From the NCBI GenBank assembly GCA_002790835.1, contig PFVX01000031.1:1-64000 (forward strand): a stretch of 64,000 bases of DNA. The letters are read 5' to 3'. The DNA comes from a bacterium CG_4_9_14_3_um_filter_65_15. Lineage in GTDB: Bacteria > Krumholzibacteriota > Krumholzibacteriia > LZORAL124-64-63. Below are positions 33,759 to 42,037 of the stretch, in pieces (positions within the stretch are counted from its first letter, which is position 1; each line of letters begins with the position of its first letter). A model generated the notes under the pieces. The model worked only from the letters and a program-made list of their open reading frames with translations, had not been told where the DNA came from and ran no database searches. The translations under genes and the position numbers were made by a program.

Positions 33759-34244
33759 CTAGCGGAAGAATTCGTTGGTCAGGTCCTCGCTCACGTCCAA
33801 GGGGCTCTCCCCCACGTCGGGCAAGGCCTCGGGCGCCCACAGCTCCATGTAATTCCCCACGCCGATGACGATGACCTTGCGGTCGATCCCGGCGGAAACG
33901 AGATAGCGGGAAGGAACCGCGATGCGGCCCTGGCTATCGGGGGTCACCTCATGGCTGTTGCGGGACATCATGCGCTTGAAACGGCGCTGCTCGGCGCCGG
34001 CCGGCCCCGCCTGGGTGCGGTTGAAGCTCTCCAGCCACACTGGATACGGCATCAGGGCCAAAGCCCCGTCGGGACCCAGGGTGATCATGTACTTCTCGTC
34101 CTCGGGCCCAGGCATGGTCCGCCGAAAGCGGAAGGGCAGGTTGAACCGGCCCTTGGCGTCGATTGCACGCTCGTACTCCGAATTGAAGTTGTAGGCTTGC
34201 GTGCTCACTTGCCCTGCCTCTTCGAAGTGATCCATGCTCTCCAT
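33759..34244 (-). CDS. mraZ: transcriptional regulator MraZ
   Basis: First gene of the dcw cluster; a DNA-binding protein of the AbrB-like fold that in several bacteria represses its own operon. The 161-aa protein has the two tandem SpoVT/MraZ domains, with FNSEYERAIDAKGRFNLPFRFRR in the first and HEVTPDSQGRIAVPSRYLVSAGIDRKVIVIGVGNYMELW in the second (the DxKGR and DxQGR motifs). The start may be ATG 34244 or the ATG at 34235 three codons on; GGAG lies close to the second. Repeats in its own promoter (34342-34366) fit autoregulation. Confidence 0.95.
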   Translation of the reverse strand: MESMDHFEEAGQVSTQAYNFNSEYERAIDAKGRFNLPFRFRRTMPGPEDEKYMITLGPDGALALMPYPVWLESFNRTQAGPAGAEQRRFKRMMSRNSHEVTPDSQGRIAVPSRYLVSAGIDRKVIVIGVGNYMELWAPEALPDVGESPLDVSEDLTNEFFR

Positions 34245-34341
34245 ACCGGGCCGGGAAGGAATTTGGCGGGATCTTTATCCGTCCCTGGAAAGTGCGCCGC
34301 TCCTGCGGCCACCCGCCAATCCCTGGTCGATCGTCATTTTC

Positions 34342-34366
34342 ACCACTTTTCACCACTGCCAACCAC
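34342..34366 (-). promoter_or_regulatory. three GTGGT repeats at 10-bp spacing; likely MraZ operator
   Basis: On the minus strand GTGGT occurs at 34362-34366, 34352-34356 and 34342-34346, exactly one per 10 bp, directly downstream of the mraZ -10. The last two units read AGTGGTGAAA-like. Known MraZ sites are direct repeats of TGGGN or AAAGTG-type units with about 10-bp period at the mraZ promoter, so the fit in layout and position is good. Confidence 0.65.
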
Positions 34367-34369
34367 CGG

Positions 34370-34399
34370 ACTATAGCCTTCCCCCACCAGGGCGGTCAA
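34370..34399 (-). promoter_or_regulatory. sigma70-like promoter of the dcw cluster
   Basis: Minus strand TTGACC, 18-bp spacer, TATAGT; five of six matches in each hexamer. The start would be near 34363, inside the GTGGT repeats, giving a leader of about 120 nt before mraZ. It is the only well-formed promoter seen for the 18-kb cluster. Confidence 0.75.
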
Positions 34400-34499
34400 G
34401 CCTCTTTTTCACGATTTGTCGATTATTTCGCATTATTTTTCATCGTGTTGCAATAAAAGAGGTTATGCGGAAATCCGGAGTGCTGAACGGCGGGTGGGG

Positions 34500-34523
34500 A
34501 AAAAAGGTGAGGCTACGGTCTCA
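34500..34523 (-). terminator. weak terminator candidate after the polysaccharide operon
   Basis: Minus-strand TGAG/CTCA (4-bp stem, 8-nt loop) followed after CC by six T, 46 nt beyond the flippase stop. The stem is short, so efficiency is doubtful. Confidence 0.3.
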
Positions 34524-34569
34524 TGGGGATGTTCAGGGGCATTTCCCCCCGATAACCATCAGGCGGAGC

Positions 34570-35886
34570 TCAGGAGGTGCGTTTTCCCAGGATCAGATCA
34601 GCCAGGGACAGGTCCCCGGACCGCAGGAAACGGGTGAGCATCAGGATCGTCCCGCAGGCGTAGGCCAGGCTGCTGGACCACCCCGCGCCCACGGCGCCGT
34701 ACCGGGGAATGAGCCAGAGACCCAACCCGATATTCAGGAGCAGGGTGATCAGGCTGGCCTGGGTGTTCCAGTGCGGACGCCCCCGGCCGATGAAGTCGCC
34801 CGCCAGGACCGTTCCGGGCGCAAAGGCCACGATGCCCGGCAACAGGGCGCGCAGGGCGCCGGCCGACGAGGCATAGGCGCCCCCCGCGAGCAACGGCAGC
34901 AGGGGGCCGGCCAGGAAGTACAGAGGCAGCCCGGCCAGAAGCGTCACCGCGAAACCCCACCGGACCGCGCGCAGGGAATCGGCATCCCGGTCCGTGCTGG
35001 ATCCCGCAGCTGCGGCGCTGTGCACCAGCAGGGGTGTCAGGGCGCCCGGCAACAGCCACAGCATCTCCCCGAAATACACGGCCACCGAGTACACCCCCAC
35101 CTCGGCGGCCCCGTGGAAGTGTTCCAACAAACCCTGATCCAGGCGCAACAACAGGAAGTAGGCCACCGCCGACAGTTGTCCCAGCCATCCCTGACGGGCC
35201 AGAAGCCCGGCCAAACGGAGCGGTGTCGCGGTCTCGGGGAGGTCGGGCCCCGCTTGCGCGCCCTCGGCCTTGGGCGACCGGCGACGCCGGATCTCGGTCA
35301 CCGTCACCAGCACCAAGGCGATACCACCGAGGACCTGGGCGACGGCCACCAACCCCACGGCGCCACTCAGATTCAGGGTTCCGAGCAGGATCAACACCCC
35401 GACCAGCAACAGGTGGAAGACCGCGCGGAAACCGTTGATCACCGCTCCGACCACCAGTCGGCCGCAGGCCAGGAGGTCGTAGGAGAAGATCTCGAACAGC
35501 AGGATGCCCAGCACCGCAACGGCCACCACGAAACCCAGACCCGTCGGCCAGCCCAGGTGGTCAGCCAGGAAGCGGGCCGGTCCCGCGGTCGAGGTGAACG
35601 CGGCCAGGATGCTCAGCACGGCCACGGCGGCGCCGACCCACAGGATCTGCGCCTCCCAAATCCTGCGGGCCGGGATAATCGTGCGCCGCAAGTGGGGCAC
35701 CGCCGCAAGACCCTGCCCCCCCGCCAGCACGGACGCCACCAGCAAACCCACCGCAACGGTGAGACTGTAGTGCCCCTGCCCCACCGGCCCCAGCCGCGTG
35801 GCCACGAGCAGAACTACCGCGGCGTTGGCCGCCACCTGGATCAAACGGCTGGCCAGGATGCGGGCTCCGGGCGCAAGGAGTTTCAT
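34570..35886 (-). CDS. Wzx-like polysaccharide flippase
   Basis: A 438-aa membrane protein with about 12 helices of the MOP/Wzx type: it begins RILASRLIQVAANAAVVLLVATRLGPVGQGHYSL, the common opening of O-antigen flippases, and keeps the paired-helix pattern to the end (RYGAVGAGWSSSLAYACGTILML). These proteins move undecaprenyl-linked repeat units across the inner membrane. Last gene of the eight-gene operon that starts at 47482; its ATG overlaps the upstream stop (ATGA). No Wzy polymerase is recognisable in the operon. Confidence 0.82.
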   Translation of the reverse strand: MKLLAPGARILASRLIQVAANAAVVLLVATRLGPVGQGHYSLTVAVGLLVASVLAGGQGLAAVPHLRRTIIPARRIWEAQILWVGAAVAVLSILAAFTSTAGPARFLADHLGWPTGLGFVVAVAVLGILLFEIFSYDLLACGRLVVGAVINGFRAVFHLLLVGVLILLGTLNLSGAVGLVAVAQVLGGIALVLVTVTEIRRRRSPKAEGAQAGPDLPETATPLRLAGLLARQGWLGQLSAVAYFLLLRLDQGLLEHFHGAAEVGVYSVAVYFGEMLWLLPGALTPLLVHSAAAAGSSTDRDADSLRAVRWGFAVTLLAGLPLYFLAGPLLPLLAGGAYASSAGALRALLPGIVAFAPGTVLAGDFIGRGRPHWNTQASLITLLLNIGLGLWLIPRYGAVGAGWSSSLAYACGTILMLTRFLRSGDLSLADLILGKRTS

Positions 35887-36974
35887 GGGCGTTCCGGCTC
35901 CCTGTCATGCCAGCGATTGGCCTGCTCGCCGCGCTTGCGGAGCCGGTCCCGAACCTGTTCGGCAAACTTCAGGGCCGCTCCCCTGCTGGTGTAGAAACCC
36001 CGCAACTGGAGTTCGGCGCCGAAGGACTTCTTGAAACCCAGAAGGGAGCCGGCCACTTCGCTGGCCCCCAGGTCCAACCACCGGGCGCCCCGCTCACACG
36101 CGGCGGACAGATCCCCCCAGATGCACAGGGTGGACGGGAAATGGGTGCGCGCCAGGGCGGGATCCGTCACCCCGGCCCACGCCAGGACCCGGTCGCCCAG
36201 ATGCAGGTTCAGGTGGGCGCCGATGACTTCTCCCTCGAGGGTCGCGCAGGTCAGGAACGCTTCGCCCACTTGGTCGGCAAGGCCGCTTCCGCGCAGAAGA
36301 CCCTGCATGAAGGCCTCGGGAACCGGTTCGATCCCCCAGTGGGCGGCAGCCTTGCGATAAAGGGGATAAAAGCGGCTCAGGTCCTGCGGATCGTTCGTGA
36401 CGAACACCTCGGCCCCGCGCCGCAGCCCGCGGTTCCGTTCGTTGCGTTTGGTCTTCGCCATGCGTTCGCGGTCCACCCGCTCCAGCCCGCCGTCCAGGGA
36501 GATCGCCGCCGTGGAAATCTCCCGGCGGCTCCAGCCACCGAGCCCGCACACCCGGGACCCGAACTCCTGTTCGTGGGCGGGGCAGAGCGCCAGGCCAAGC
36601 GTGGTCAACGGCCCGCGGCGCTCGCGGGCGAAGCGTTCGAATAGGAGCAGGAAAAGCCGGGCGCGGAGCGCGGGATCCAGGGAGTCGAGGACGAGCGGAC
36701 CGCCCGAGGTGCCGTCCAGACTGCTGTCCAGATGCAGGATCGGGCCCTTGCGCCGCGCCACCGCGGCCAGGCCGGCCACCAGCCGGTCTCCCCGGCGCAC
36801 CGTCAGGACAACCAGGCGGGCGCCCCGGTAGTGACGCCGCGCGCACAGCAACCAATGGGCGGTCTGGGTGTATTCGGCGGTCGCGCACCCCCGCACCAGA
36901 TCGTCCCAGTCCTGCGGCAATTCCGCGGACCGGTCGAGGGTCTCACTGGTCTGGGCAGCGGCGGAAGTCATCAT
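35883..36974 (-). CDS. GNAT/FemAB-like acyltransferase
   Basis: A 363-aa soluble protein of the BioF2-like/FemAB GNAT group. The C-terminal half shows the core: ETEFxxxS-like KTKRNERNRGLRRGAEVFVTN, then GEVIGAHLNLHLGDRVLAWAGVTDPALARTHFPSTLCIWGDLSAACERGARWLDLGAS and LLGFKKSFGAE, typical of the Acetyltransf_6 domain. Such enzymes acylate sugars or transfer amino acids in envelope biosynthesis. It follows a sugar aminotransferase, so N-acylation of the amino sugar made by that enzyme is a reasonable inference. ATGA overlaps on both sides. Confidence 0.75.
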   Translation of the reverse strand: MMTSAAAQTSETLDRSAELPQDWDDLVRGCATAEYTQTAHWLLCARRHYRGARLVVLTVRRGDRLVAGLAAVARRKGPILHLDSSLDGTSGGPLVLDSLDPALRARLFLLLFERFARERRGPLTTLGLALCPAHEQEFGSRVCGLGGWSRREISTAAISLDGGLERVDRERMAKTKRNERNRGLRRGAEVFVTNDPQDLSRFYPLYRKAAAHWGIEPVPEAFMQGLLRGSGLADQVGEAFLTCATLEGEVIGAHLNLHLGDRVLAWAGVTDPALARTHFPSTLCIWGDLSAACERGARWLDLGASEVAGSLLGFKKSFGAELQLRGFYTSRGAALKFAEQVRDRLRKRGEQANRWHDREPERP

Positions 36975-38167
36975 TTCCGGGAAGCTTCCACGCTGGCCCG
37001 TACCACGGTGACCACGTCGGTCACGTCCTGGTCGGTCATGGCCGGAAACAGCGGCAGGCTCACGGCCTCGGCGAAGTAGCGCTCGGTCTCCGGCAGTTTG
37101 TCCCCGAACGTTGCGGCCAGGTCGGTGAAGGCCGGATGGTGGTGCAAGGGAATGAAGTGAACCGAAGACCCGATGCGGTTGGCGGTCAGGTCGGCGATGA
37201 GGCCGTCACGCCCGCCGGGCACCACGCGGGGGTCGATGCGCAACAGATAGAGGTGCCACGCAGGGGTCATGCCCGGCAAGACCTGCGGCACCTGCACCCC
37301 GGGCAGATCACCCAGCTCGGCGTTGAAGCGTTCGGCGACGGCCGTGCGGCGGGCCATGAAATCGTCGGCGCGGCCGAGTTGTCCCAGCCCCAGGACGGCA
37401 GCGGGATCGCCCAGGTGGTACTTCCATCCCGGCTCGAGGATCTCGTAGTACCAGCGCCCCTTGTCGCCGTATCGCTGCCAGGCGTCGCCGTCCATGCCGT
37501 GCACGGCCAGACTGGCCATGCGGGCGGCCAGGGCGGCGTCGTCGCAGGTCACCAGGCCGCCGTCGCCGGTGGTGATGCACTTGGTGGCGTAGAACGAGAA
37601 GACCGTGGCGTCGCAACCCTGGCCGACCAGGCGGCCGTGTTCGCGGGCGCCGAAGCTGTGGGCCGCGTCACGGACGATGCGCAGATCGTGCTGACGGGCC
37701 AGATCGCCCAGCCCGGCCATGTCGCAGGGATGACCGCCCATGTCCACGGGCATGATCGCCCGGGTGCGCGGGGTCAACAAAGGCGCGCAGGTGGCGGGGC
37801 TGATGCAGAGGCTGACCGGATCGATGTCCGCCAGCACGGGGGTTGCTCCCCGGTGCAGCACGGCCGAGAGGGTCGCCACGAAGGTCAGCGCCGGCAGGAT
37901 GACCTCGTCCCCCGGACCGATGTCCAGGGCCTCGAGGGCCAGGTGAAGGCCGGCGGTGCAACTGCAGACCGGCACGGCGCGATCCACTTCGAGATACTTG
38001 GCGCACGCCTGCCCGAACTCGTGCACCTTGGCGCCGTAGGTCAACCAGCCGCTGCGCAGCACTTCGCCCACGGCGGCGATCTCTTCTTCGCTCACATCGG
38101 GCCGGAAAAACCGCAGGTGATCCTGTCGCTCGATGAACACGCGCCCTTCGCGACGGTCAGCTCCCAT
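36971..38167 (-). CDS. DegT/DnrJ/EryC1-family sugar aminotransferase
   Basis: PLP enzyme of 398 aa that aminates a nucleotide keto-sugar. Motifs: SGWLTYGAKVHEFGQACAKYL, CTAGLHLALEAL, GDEVILPALTFVAT, RDAAHSFGA and the PLP-lysine region FSFYATKCITTGDGG. ATG 38167 is chosen because GGGAGGTGG lies just upstream; it overlaps the dehydratase gene by 11 nt. Coupled to the upstream CapD-like 4,6-dehydratase, it would give a 4-amino-4,6-dideoxy sugar (inference from the pairing). Confidence 0.9.
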   Translation of the reverse strand: MGADRREGRVFIERQDHLRFFRPDVSEEEIAAVGEVLRSGWLTYGAKVHEFGQACAKYLEVDRAVPVCSCTAGLHLALEALDIGPGDEVILPALTFVATLSAVLHRGATPVLADIDPVSLCISPATCAPLLTPRTRAIMPVDMGGHPCDMAGLGDLARQHDLRIVRDAAHSFGAREHGRLVGQGCDATVFSFYATKCITTGDGGLVTCDDAALAARMASLAVHGMDGDAWQRYGDKGRWYYEILEPGWKYHLGDPAAVLGLGQLGRADDFMARRTAVAERFNAELGDLPGVQVPQVLPGMTPAWHLYLLRIDPRVVPGGRDGLIADLTANRIGSSVHFIPLHHHPAFTDLAATFGDKLPETERYFAEAVSLPLFPAMTDQDVTDVVTVVRASVEASRK

Positions 38168-39608
38168 TTCCACCTCCCGGCCCCATCCGCAAGACATCCA
38201 TCCCGACCAGGTCGGCCAGCAGGCTGCGCAGGCGGGGAATGTCGCCCGCGACGGCGGCTTCCAGAAGTTCGGCTTGGCCGTCGGTGGACAAGGGCTCGTC
38301 GGGCGCGGTGATGACGGCCTTGCCGATGAGGGGGTTGCCGCTGGCGGTCAGGTTCTCGTACTCCTCGTGCAGGGCTTCGTGGAGCCGCTCGCCTGGCCGC
38401 AGGCCGGTGAAGGAAATCTGGGGCCAGAAATCGTCCGCCGATGCGGCGGCGCCCGAGAGCACCAACAGGTTCTTGGCCAGCTCGAGGATGGACACGGGCG
38501 AGCCCATCTCCAGGATGTAGGTCGCGCCCGACTCGCCCAGCACCATGGCCTCGATGACCAGCAGGGCGGCTTCCTTGATGGTCATGAAGTAGCGCGTCAT
38601 CTCCGGGTGCGTCAGCGGCAGGGGCAGGCCCGCGGCGATGCGCCGCTGGAAGAAGGGAATGACCGAACCCCGGCTCCCCAGGACGTTCCCGAAGCGCACG
38701 GTCATCAGGCGGGTGGGGCCGCCCTGGCGGGCCGCCCGTCTGACCACCTCTTCGGCGAGCTTCTTGGTGGCGCCCATGACGCTGGCCGGAGCCACCGCCT
38801 TGTCGGTGCTGATGAGCACGAAGCGCTCGGCCCCCACGGCACGGGCGAAATCCACCATGTTGTCCGTCCCCCCCACGTTGACCAGGACCGCTTCCTCCGG
38901 GTTGGTCTCCATCAGGGGAACGTGCTTGTGGGCCGCCGCGTGGAGAATCAGATCGGGCTTCATGCGTCCGGCCAAAACCTGCAGGCGGGCTCGGTCCCTC
39001 ACGTCGGCGATGACCAGTTCGAGGTCCGCCTCCGGGTCATCGGCCCGCAGCTCGGCATCCATCTCGAACAGGCTGTTTTCGCCACGGCCCAGCAGGATCA
39101 ACCGGCGGGGACCCAGGGTCAGCAGGCGGCGGCACAACTCCCCGCCGATGGAACCGCCGGCTCCGGACACCAGGACGGTGCGGCCGGCGACGACCAGTCG
39201 GGCGGGCTCCTCGCCGAAATCCACGCTCTCGCGTCCCAGAAGGTGTTCGGGCCGGACCTCGGCCACCTGTTGGTAACTGACGTCGCCCAGGATGATGTCC
39301 CGCAAGCCGGGCACGATGCGCAGGGGCAGACCGGCCTGCTTGGCCAGCAGGACCATGCGCCGGATCAGGGGACCGCCCGCAGAGGGGATCGCCAGCAGGG
39401 CTTGTTCGGCGCGCGACCGGGCGGCCGCCTCCGGCAAAGCGTCGGTTCCGCCCAGCACCGGCAGGCCGCAGATCTCGGTTCCCTGCAGGGCGGGGTCGTC
39501 GTCGAGAAAGGCCACCGGCTGCACCGGAAGCTGTTTGTCCCGGATTTCCTGGACCAGGGAGCGCCCGGCGGAGCCGGCGCCGACGATCAGGATCCGCGTG
39601 CGTGACAT
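38157..39608 (-). CDS. CapD/FlaA1-like nucleotide-sugar 4,6-dehydratase
   Basis: A 483-aa protein with two Rossmann-type domains. The first (about 1-125) starts SRTRILIVGAGSAGRSL and is CoA_binding_3-like. The second is a short-chain dehydrogenase with GAGGSIGGELCRRLL, HAAAHKHVPLMETNP, the STDKAVAPASVMGATKKLAE active-site region and VRFGNVLGSRGSVIPFF. It lacks the four N-terminal membrane helices of full-length WbpM/PglF/CapD proteins, so it is the soluble form. It uses Met in SVMGATKK, the WbpM-type active site. The start is ATG 39608 or GTG 39611, both overlapping the propeller stop. Confidence 0.88.
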   Translation of the reverse strand: MSRTRILIVGAGSAGRSLVQEIRDKQLPVQPVAFLDDDPALQGTEICGLPVLGGTDALPEAAARSRAEQALLAIPSAGGPLIRRMVLLAKQAGLPLRIVPGLRDIILGDVSYQQVAEVRPEHLLGRESVDFGEEPARLVVAGRTVLVSGAGGSIGGELCRRLLTLGPRRLILLGRGENSLFEMDAELRADDPEADLELVIADVRDRARLQVLAGRMKPDLILHAAAHKHVPLMETNPEEAVLVNVGGTDNMVDFARAVGAERFVLISTDKAVAPASVMGATKKLAEEVVRRAARQGGPTRLMTVRFGNVLGSRGSVIPFFQRRIAAGLPLPLTHPEMTRYFMTIKEAALLVIEAMVLGESGATYILEMGSPVSILELAKNLLVLSGAAASADDFWPQISFTGLRPGERLHEALHEEYENLTASGNPLIGKAVITAPDEPLSTDGQAELLEAAVAGDIPRLRSLLADLVGMDVLRMGPGGGNGS

Positions 39609-42037
39609 CACCGCACCACGCCCAAGGGAACGGTGAACGACTGCCCCTCCCAGGTCACCCGCACCAGGTACATGCCCGTCGCCACGGCATCGCCGTACCG
39701 GTTGAGCCCGCCCCAGAAACCGGATTCCGGCAGCACGCCTTCGGCCCTGTAGACCATCTCCCCCTCGACGTTGTAGATCTCCGCGGTGAAGCCGTCCGTG
39801 GCGCCGTCAGGCAGGCCGCCGATGTGCAATTCACCCGATCCCAAATCCGGGACCCAGGGGTTGGGATAACAGTACACCCCGCCCAGGGAGGCCGATCCGC
39901 CCGCTTGATCCTGACCCACGTCGATCAGGACCGCGCCCCGGTCGGACGTCACCAGCACCTGTTTGCCATCGGGTGAAACCGCCATGTCCCGGTAGGTTGT
40001 ACCGGGCAACGGTGCGATGACCCCGATGGAATAGAGCAAACCGAAGTTGTTGTTGGCCAGATAGTTGCCCTGGTCGATCCAGGCGTCCACGGTGGTCTGC
40101 CCCCCCCGGGTGCGGATCCGGTTTAAGCCGGCGGTACAGGAAGCCCAAACGTCCCCGTTGCCGTCCACGACCACGTCCGCCACCGAACCGCTGACCAGAC
40201 CCGGCACCACGGTGCTGACCTTTTCCCCATACGATTCCACCGCGGAAGCGGAACCCGAAATTTCGTTGAAGGAGATTCTGGTCAGCCCGTTGCCCCCGGC
40301 CCAGATGGTCCCGTCCGGCGCCAGGGCCAGACCCTTGACGCTCCGGGGGTCGTTGCCGGTCCCCGACAGGGAGGCGAAGGGACCGTCCCAGCTGTCGTCG
40401 GTGAAATCGCCCCAGGTCAAGGGGTCGTCCGGACCGGCGGCATCGCCGTTGATGTCCCAGCGCAGCAGCCCGTAATCCTCGGCCGCGAACCAGACCACAT
40501 CCCGCCGCTGCACCACGGCGCTCCAGATGCGGTTGGTGCTGGTGATTCCGCCCTCATCCACCGGCAGGGTCAGCCATTGGAGGGGGTCATCGGCATGGTC
40601 GGGATCCAGGAGGATGTCGATCTTTTCCGGATAGACCGCGCCCTCCTGCCAGGCGATGTCGTGGGTGATGATCAAGGGCCCGTCCGGGTGGACGACCATG
40701 TCCAGGATGTAGGCGCCCGACATGCCGCTGCCATGCTTGGTGAAGTAGGCATCCAGCCCGGTGACCGGGTCATGGCGGATGAGACCGGTGGTGTACTGGG
40801 AAATCCAGATCTTCCCCTGCAGATCACTGGCCATGGCCAGGATATTGGAAGAATAATTGAACAGCCCGCGGTCCTCCTCCGTGTTGGAGTCCAGTTCATA
40901 GATGCTGGTCCAGCCGTCGTCTCCGAGGCTACTGACGGCGTCGGCCACGTACGATCCGATCCAGGGATCGCCGGACGGGTCGAAGGTCACACCCTCGGCG
41001 TTGCGGACCAGGGAAGACGTCAGGGTGGTGGTGGCGAACCCCCCCTGTGCTCCGCCCCGCGCCAGGTAGGCGAGTCCCCCCGCGTTGGTCATGCCGGCCA
41101 TGTTGACCCGCCCCCCGACCCACAGGTTCTGTCCCGCGGCAACGGCTCCACAAAGCGGCTTGGGCAAGGTCACCGTCAACCAGGCGCCGGCGTCCCAGCG
41201 GGACAGGCGCGGCGAGGTGCCGCCCCGCAGGGCAAAGAGACCCAGAGAACCGGAGGCCAGGTCGGTGACGGCCGACCCGATGCTGCCTTGAGCCGACCAG
41301 GTGGAGGTATCGGGATCCCAGGCGAAAACGCCCGCAGGGGTGCCCGCGACCAGGACGCCGTCTTCCGTCACCACAAGATCGGAAACTTCTGCCTCGGGAA
41401 GTCCCTCGTTCACGGTCACGAACAGGTTGGAGGAGAAACGGGAAACTCCGTCCGTCGTGGCGATGAACAGGTCGTTTCCCAGCAGGGCCAGGGCGGTGAC
41501 GTCGTTGCCGACCAGACCATCCTGCTCGGCGGTGTAGATGTTTCCGGAGAGGCCGTCAACGATCTGACCCAGGCCGCCTTCGCTCATGCCGTAGTAGACG
41601 CGCTCGCTTTCGCCGATGACCGCGCCGGCGACCGCGGTGACGTCGAGGCTGCCGAGGTTGCTGGTGTAAGGGCGGAATTCGGGGTCACCGCCGGGGTCGT
41701 TCACCCGGGTCAGCCCGCCGTCAGCGGTCGCCACCCAGAGATGACGCCCGGTCCAGGCGAGGTCGGTCACCTCGTTGCCGCCCAATTCCTCGCCCGCATA
41801 CCACGTCCGATAGTCCGCCGGGCTCGAGGTGGGCGCCACCACCAACCCGCCGCCGTCCAGGCCCGCAAATACGGTGCCCTCCAGTTCGAGCAAGGCGGTG
41901 GTTTCATGCGCGGCGAGCAGGGGAGTGAACTGGGGTTCGGCCGTGGCGATGGCCCCGACCAAATACCAAGCCAACACCACCAGCACCGCCGGCCAGATCC
42001 TCGTTCCACCGCTTGCGGCTATGCGCCCGTCCATCAT
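39608..42037 (-). CDS. secreted beta-propeller protein with FlgD-like C-terminal domain (PorZ-like layout)
   Basis: An 809-aa exported protein. Signal peptide at 1-33 (WPAVLVVLAWYLVGAIATA). Residues about 35-700 hold many propeller-blade repeats of the two-component-regulator type (VTDLAWTGRHLWVATADGGLTRV, VTALALLGNDLFIATTDGVSRF and others), enough for two propellers. The last 95 residues are a FlgD-Ig/T9SS-type C-terminal domain: YCYPNPWVPDLGSGELHI, AEIYNVEGEMVYRAEG, GMYLVRVTW. The layout of two propellers plus CTD at about 800 aa matches PorZ, which in Porphyromonas carries anionic LPS to the PorU sortase. That it lies in a polysaccharide operon makes this parallel notable, but homology to PorZ is not proven here. 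Confidence 0.78.
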   Translation of the reverse strand: MMDGRIAASGGTRIWPAVLVVLAWYLVGAIATAEPQFTPLLAAHETTALLELEGTVFAGLDGGGLVVAPTSSPADYRTWYAGEELGGNEVTDLAWTGRHLWVATADGGLTRVNDPGGDPEFRPYTSNLGSLDVTAVAGAVIGESERVYYGMSEGGLGQIVDGLSGNIYTAEQDGLVGNDVTALALLGNDLFIATTDGVSRFSSNLFVTVNEGLPEAEVSDLVVTEDGVLVAGTPAGVFAWDPDTSTWSAQGSIGSAVTDLASGSLGLFALRGGTSPRLSRWDAGAWLTVTLPKPLCGAVAAGQNLWVGGRVNMAGMTNAGGLAYLARGGAQGGFATTTLTSSLVRNAEGVTFDPSGDPWIGSYVADAVSSLGDDGWTSIYELDSNTEEDRGLFNYSSNILAMASDLQGKIWISQYTTGLIRHDPVTGLDAYFTKHGSGMSGAYILDMVVHPDGPLIITHDIAWQEGAVYPEKIDILLDPDHADDPLQWLTLPVDEGGITSTNRIWSAVVQRRDVVWFAAEDYGLLRWDINGDAAGPDDPLTWGDFTDDSWDGPFASLSGTGNDPRSVKGLALAPDGTIWAGGNGLTRISFNEISGSASAVESYGEKVSTVVPGLVSGSVADVVVDGNGDVWASCTAGLNRIRTRGGQTTVDAWIDQGNYLANNNFGLLYSIGVIAPLPGTTYRDMAVSPDGKQVLVTSDRGAVLIDVGQDQAGGSASLGGVYCYPNPWVPDLGSGELHIGGLPDGATDGFTAEIYNVEGEMVYRAEGVLPESGFWGGLNRYGDAVATGMYLVRVTWEGQSFTVPLGVVR

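Larger units (their letters stand above)
34245..34569. other. 325-bp gap between the flippase gene and mraZ
   Basis: Contains the mraZ promoter and operator repeats, an AT-rich stretch just upstream of the -35 (about 34401-34460) that could act as an UP element, and a weak terminator candidate at 34500-34523. No gene. Confidence 0.8.
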
